From NCBI GenBank assembly GCA_016204525.1, contig JACQKO010000061.1, positions 1-8,369 on the forward strand: DNA of 8,369 nucleotides. Direction: 5' to 3'. The notes beneath the pieces were generated by a model. That model was given only the letters and a program-made list of their open reading frames with translations. It was not told the DNA's origin and made no database searches. The position numbers were made by a program, and so were the translations under genes. This DNA is from Candidatus Levyibacteriota bacterium. GTDB taxonomy: Bacteria > Patescibacteriota > Microgenomatia > Levybacterales > GWA1-39-11. Positions within the stretch are counted from its first letter, which is position 1. Each line of letters opens with the position of its first letter. Shown here piece after piece: positions 5,386-8,369 of this stretch.

Positions 5386-5637
5386 ATGTTCCGTATTCGT
5401 ACTTCATCAGAGACAGAGCGGGAATTAAAAAAACTTAAAAAAATTTACGAACTTAGAATAAAACAAGCCATCGAAGATATAAAAGAGAATCCTTTAATAG
5501 GTAAATCACTTAGTCGGGAACTGACAGGAAGATACTCTCATCGAATAGGAGATTATAGAATAATTTATACTGTGAGTTTTAAAGAGAAAATTGTAAATAT
5601 TATTTCAGTAAAACATCGTTCCATCGCTTATCAATAA
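5386..5637 (+). CDS. RelE/ParE-family toxin
   Basis: The 83-aa product fits the RelE/ParE superfamily, whose members are either ribosome-dependent mRNA endonucleases (RelE, YoeB) or gyrase poisons (ParE). The fold signature is visible: an N-terminal strand, the helical hairpin ETERELKKLKKIYELRIKQAIEDI, then LIGKSLSRELTGRYSHRIGDYRIIYTV and the final strand INIISVKHRSIAYQ-like end. The basic residues in SHRIGDYR and the terminal KHRS...Y are arranged as in RelE/YoeB-like enzymes, so mRNA cleavage is the likelier activity, but this cannot be settled from sequence alone. Translation probably depends on coupling to the antitoxin (one-base gap). Cognate partner: the Phd/YefM-like protein immediately upstream. 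Confidence 0.88.
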   Translation: MFRIRTSSETERELKKLKKIYELRIKQAIEDIKENPLIGKSLSRELTGRYSHRIGDYRIIYTVSFKEKIVNIISVKHRSIAYQ

Positions 5638-5645
5638 AACTTCCA

Positions 5646-5675
5646 TTGTTCGATCTAGAATTTTAATGTTATACT
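5646..5675 (+). promoter_or_regulatory. Promoter of the Lon-like ATPase gene
   Basis: TTGTTC (5646-5651), an 18-bp spacer and TATACT (5670-5675) precede the ATG at 5682 by six bases. The -10 is a good match and the -35 is weak. The predicted start coincides with the ATG, again implying a leaderless mRNA. It separates this gene from the toxin-antitoxin operon that ends at 5637. Confidence 0.55.
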
Positions 5676-5681
5676 TTTTGT

Positions 5682-6791
5682 ATGGATGATGCGAGTAAAA
5701 ACATGGGAAATCCGAATGTTACTTCGGATTTTAATGTCGATGATCAATTAAAAAAACTTGAAGATTCAATAAATGCCGCTTCGTTGCCTTCGGATCTTCA
5801 CGATAAGGCGGTAGCCATGTTAAATCGCCTAAAACTTATCAAAAATGACACCGGTTTTTTCATGGAATATGATTCAATTTCTCGTTATATTGAGTGGATT
5901 GTTAGTCTGCCGTGGAATAAAGCTTCTCAGGATATTTTGGATTTGACCCATGCACGACAGGTTCTAGACTCCACGCACTATGGACTCGTAGAAGTAAAAG
6001 AGAAAATAGAGGAATATTTATCAATCATGATTCTAAAAAATAGAAGAGGTCTTAATACACAAGAACAATTTGCTCGGGCGCCAATCATATCATTAGTGGG
6101 TTTGGTGGGTGTAGGAAAAACATCTATTTCTTATTCTATTGCAGATGCATTAGGCCGCAAAATTGAACGAATTCCATTTGGAGGCATGGGTTCTCCTGCT
6201 CAACTTCGTGGGAAAACAAGACTTTTTCCTGATGCCGAGCCAGGACTTGTGATAAAAGCATTAAGGCGGGCAGGGACAAATAATCCGGTGCTTCTTTTTG
6301 ACGAGATTGACCGCGTATCGTCCGAGGCCCGCCCAGACATAATGGGGGTATTGGTTGAACTTTTGGATCCGGTACAAAATAAGGCTTTCACGGACCATTT
6401 TATAGATTATCCTGTTGATCTTTCAAATGTTTTGTTCATAGTTACCTCTAATAATACAAAAGATATTTCAACTGCCGTAATTGATAGACTTGAGATAATT
6501 CAGATGCCATCCTACACAGATCAAGAGAAAATTATAATTGCCAAAAGCTATATGCTCCCAAGAATTTTAAAAGAATCGGGCATGACAGAAAAAGATCTGG
6601 TGATTGACGAAAACGTTTGGGAGACAGTTGTTAGGCCCTTAGGATATGATCCCGGGATAAGAGGACTTGAAAGGAACCTGAAAGAAGTGGTCAGAAAAGT
6701 TGTATATTATATGTTGCTGGGTAAGATTCCATCAAATCAAACCTTTCACTTGACGGCGCAAAATGTTAAGGAGTTTGTAACACAATGGTAA
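5682..6791 (+). CDS. Lon-like AAA+ ATPase lacking the protease domain
   Basis: The 369-aa protein matches the middle of Lon protease. A helical segment with YIEWIVSLPWNK (about residues 69-80) is followed by the AAA+ module: Walker A GLVGVGKT (140-147; classical Lon has GPPGVGKT), IPFGG pore-loop region (164-168), Walker B LLFDEID (204-210), sensor 1 in TSNN (255-258), arginine finger in IDRLE (R269) and sensor 2 in GIRGLE (R327). The N-terminal substrate-binding LAN domain and the C-terminal Ser-Lys protease domain are both absent. The reading frame stops after a normal small ATPase subdomain rather than by visible decay, and all ATPase residues are kept. It should hydrolyse ATP and remodel or unfold proteins, either as a chaperone or for a separate protease. 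Start ATG 5682 agrees with the promoter; ATG 5703 is an alternative. Confidence 0.88.
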   Translation: MDDASKNMGNPNVTSDFNVDDQLKKLEDSINAASLPSDLHDKAVAMLNRLKLIKNDTGFFMEYDSISRYIEWIVSLPWNKASQDILDLTHARQVLDSTHYGLVEVKEKIEEYLSIMILKNRRGLNTQEQFARAPIISLVGLVGVGKTSISYSIADALGRKIERIPFGGMGSPAQLRGKTRLFPDAEPGLVIKALRRAGTNNPVLLFDEIDRVSSEARPDIMGVLVELLDPVQNKAFTDHFIDYPVDLSNVLFIVTSNNTKDISTAVIDRLEIIQMPSYTDQEKIIIAKSYMLPRILKESGMTEKDLVIDENVWETVVRPLGYDPGIRGLERNLKEVVRKVVYYMLLGKIPSNQTFHLTAQNVKEFVTQW

Positions 6792-7000
6792 TAGTCATAG
6801 TAAATATCAAGTAGCAAATATCAAAAATACATATGAAATATAAAACACTTTCCAGTTGCCAATTACCAATCTCCAGTTAATTTTCGAATTAGCAATTTGT
6901 TAATTAAGTAACTAATTGGAAATTGGAAAATCGAAATTGGAAACTACGGTGATATCTGATTTTTATATGTATATTTACTATTTAATATTTAAAATTTAAT
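6792..7000. repeat. AT-rich intergenic spacer with long imperfect inverted repeat
   Basis: The spacer between the Lon-like gene and RNase J has no gene. It holds an imperfect inverted repeat spanning about 6849-6943. The left arm TTTCCAGTTGCCAATT is roughly mirrored by CGAAATTGGAAA at 6932-6943, and an inner pair AATTAG (6887-6892) / CTAATT (6912-6917) is perfect. AATTGG occurs three times on the right (6914, 6921, 6935) and its complement CCAATT once on the left (6859). Such spacer could act as an mRNA hairpin or terminator for the upstream gene, but no T-tract terminator is clear. Confidence 0.45.
6990..6995 (+). promoter_or_regulatory. Probable -10 element of the RNase J gene
   Basis: TAAAAT ends five bases before the ATG at 7001, the same spacing as at the other promoters in the window, and would give a leaderless mRNA. 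The surroundings are very AT-rich and no good -35 hexamer is seen 16-19 bp upstream, so this is tentative. No Shine-Dalgarno sequence is present. Confidence 0.35.
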
Positions 7001-8369
7001 ATGGAAAATCTTTCATTCATATCATTAGGGGGGATTGGAGATGTTACAAAGAATATGTCCGTATATCAATTCGGAAATGAAATCCTATTGGTTGATTGCG
7101 GTATAGGATTTGTTGACGAATCAATGCCGGGAGTGGATTTGGTTATTCCCAACGTTTCGTATTTGAAAAGAACGAATAAAAAGATCGTCGGCATGATTTT
7201 AACCCACGGGCATGAAGATCATATTGGCGCTCTTCCTTTTGTCTTGCCGCTTCTCCCCAAGTTTCCTATTTATGCTTCAACTTTAACAGCGGCTCTTGCA
7301 AATGAAAAACTCAAGGAATTTGGGGAGAGTTATAGTGTCCAAACCGGTAAATTTGAAGACACAGTGAAACTAGGATCATTTTCTATTTCCTTTGCTCGAG
7401 TTACTCATTCAATAATTGATGCTGCGAACTTATTAATCAGAACCCCCATTGGAAATTTCTATCATGGCAGTGATTTTAAATTTGATTTTACACCGGTTGA
7501 CGGAAGACCATCTGAGATCAGAAAAATTGCCAAATGGGGAGAAGAAGGTATTTTATGCACGCTTTCAGATTGCTTGGGCGCCGAGCGCCCTGGTCATTCA
7601 AAGTCAGAACTGAATATAGGAGAAAGCTTTGATGATGAAGTTAGAAAAACGCGCGGAAAGGTCTTTATAACAACATACTCATCTAATATCTCAAGAATGA
7701 ATCAGGCAATTGAGGTAGCAAGAAAATATGGAAGACGCGTCTGTTTTATGGGCAGGTCATTTTTGAAGTCTCGCGATATTGGCAGAAAGTTAAAATACTT
7801 GGATTTGCCTGTAAAATCGGAGATAAGACCTCAGGATGTAAAGCGAGTTCCCCCCAACCAGGTAATGCTTCTTGTGGCAGGCAGTCAAGCCCAGATTGAG
7901 TCGGCATTAGTGAGAATTTCAGAAGATCAAGATCAAGATATTAGGATTCAAAGAGGAGATGCGGTTATTTTTTCTGCTGACCCTATTCCCGGAAATGAAG
8001 TAAGTATTCATGGTTTGATTGACACAATTTCAAAAAGAGAAGCAAGAGTTGTATATTCAGAAATTACCGACGAATTTCATGTTTCAGGGCATGGCTCCCA
8101 AAATGATTTGAAATTACTGCTTTCATTAACTAACCCTCGCTTTGTTATGCCAATTGGGGGGACATATCGCCAGATGATTGCATACCGGGAACTTGCGCGA
8201 GAGATGGGGTATACGGATGACAGGGTCCTTTTTGCAGATAATTCCCGTGAGGTTATTTTTTCTCAAAATGGGGTAAGATTCGGCAAGCAAGTAAATCTTC
8301 CTCATGTTTATGTTGACCAAATATCAGGAGAAACAGTTGAGAAATATATAGTTCTAGACAGGCAAAAGA
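7001..8369 (+). CDS. rnj: Ribonuclease J, N-terminal ~456 residues (runs off the window)
   Basis: RNase J is a metallo-beta-lactamase/beta-CASP nuclease with 5'-to-3' exonuclease and endonuclease activity on RNA. The frame is open from ATG 7001 to the window end without a stop. Motifs seen are the start LGGIGDVTKNM, the zinc motif THGHEDHIGA (H69, H71, D73, H74), THSIIDAAN, GSDFKFD, and beta-CASP landmarks including SDCLGAERPGHS, MGRS and SGHGSQNDLK (motif B His). The motif C segment, usually PVHGEYR, reads PIGGTYR at residues 384-390, with Gly386 where the zinc-binding His is expected. The missing part would be the C-terminal domain. Together with pnp at the other end, the window holds both a 5'-to-3' and a 3'-to-5' RNA-decay enzyme. 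Family assignment is firm; the effect of the motif change is unknown. Confidence 0.93.
   Translation, partial: MENLSFISLGGIGDVTKNMSVYQFGNEILLVDCGIGFVDESMPGVDLVIPNVSYLKRTNKKIVGMILTHGHEDHIGALPFVLPLLPKFPIYASTLTAALANEKLKEFGESYSVQTGKFEDTVKLGSFSISFARVTHSIIDAANLLIRTPIGNFYHGSDFKFDFTPVDGRPSEIRKIAKWGEEGILCTLSDCLGAERPGHSKSELNIGESFDDEVRKTRGKVFITTYSSNISRMNQAIEVARKYGRRVCFMGRSFLKSRDIGRKLKYLDLPVKSEIRPQDVKRVPPNQVMLLVAGSQAQIESALVRISEDQDQDIRIQRGDAVIFSADPIPGNEVSIHGLIDTISKREARVVYSEITDEFHVSGHGSQNDLKLLLSLTNPRFVMPIGGTYRQMIAYRELAREMGYTDDRVLFADNSREVIFSQNGVRFGKQVNLPHVYVDQISGETVEKYIVLDRQK

Noticed and set aside
6849..6943. Inverted repeat as an insertion sequence or CRISPR remnant
   Set aside because: There is no transposase or target-site duplication, repeats are imperfect and not regularly spaced, and the AT-rich words resemble the spacer upstream of pnp.
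8126..8320. 64-aa minus-strand frame within the RNase J gene
   Set aside because: It overlaps well-conserved RNase J coding sequence and resembles no known protein.

Overview
The window looks like a piece of a Candidate Phyla Radiation (Patescibacteria) genome, probably Microgenomates-like. That placement is inference from three things: an AT-rich backbone, a diversity-generating retroelement (DGR) with a four-helix-bundle accessory protein, and a protease-less Lon-like ATPase next to an RNase J. No rRNA or other taxonomic marker is present. UGA serves as a stop (the reverse transcriptase ends in TGA), which argues against the code-25 lineages.

The outer genes are RNA-decay and housekeeping functions on the + strand: polynucleotide phosphorylase (pnp, 123-2498), a Lon-type AAA+ ATPase without protease domain (5682-6791), and the first ~456 codons of RNase J (7001 to the window end). 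Between pnp and the Lon-like gene lies an accessory block of about 3.1 kb.

The block is mainly a DGR. A 227-aa target gene (2546-3229) ends in a variable repeat (VR, 3078-3214). A near-identical template repeat (TR, 3560-3696) lies in a non-coding stretch downstream, followed by an Avd-like four-helix-bundle gene on the - strand (3741-4034) and a DGR-type reverse transcriptase on the + strand (4166-5080). TR and VR align without gaps over 137 bp. All 20 mismatches fall on adenines of the TR, all are at codon positions 1 or 2, and all change an amino acid. This is the diagnostic footprint of adenine-specific mutagenic retrohoming. The TR is flanked by a plausible promoter, a structured leader and a strong GC-rich hairpin, consistent with a discrete template RNA.

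Directly after the reverse transcriptase is a two-gene toxin-antitoxin module (Phd/YefM-like antitoxin 5112-5384, RelE/ParE-like toxin 5386-5637). It has a near-consensus promoter containing a TGTACA hexamer, the core motif known from YefM operators.

Other points of interest are an anomalous GC-rich, Arg/Pro/Ser-rich tail at the pnp C terminus abutting the DGR promoter; an (AG)8 tract between the divergent avd and RT genes, neither of which has a convincing full-length start codon; -10 elements placed 5-9 nt before several start codons, suggesting leaderless mRNAs; and an RNase J whose usual motif-C histidine position appears to be glycine.
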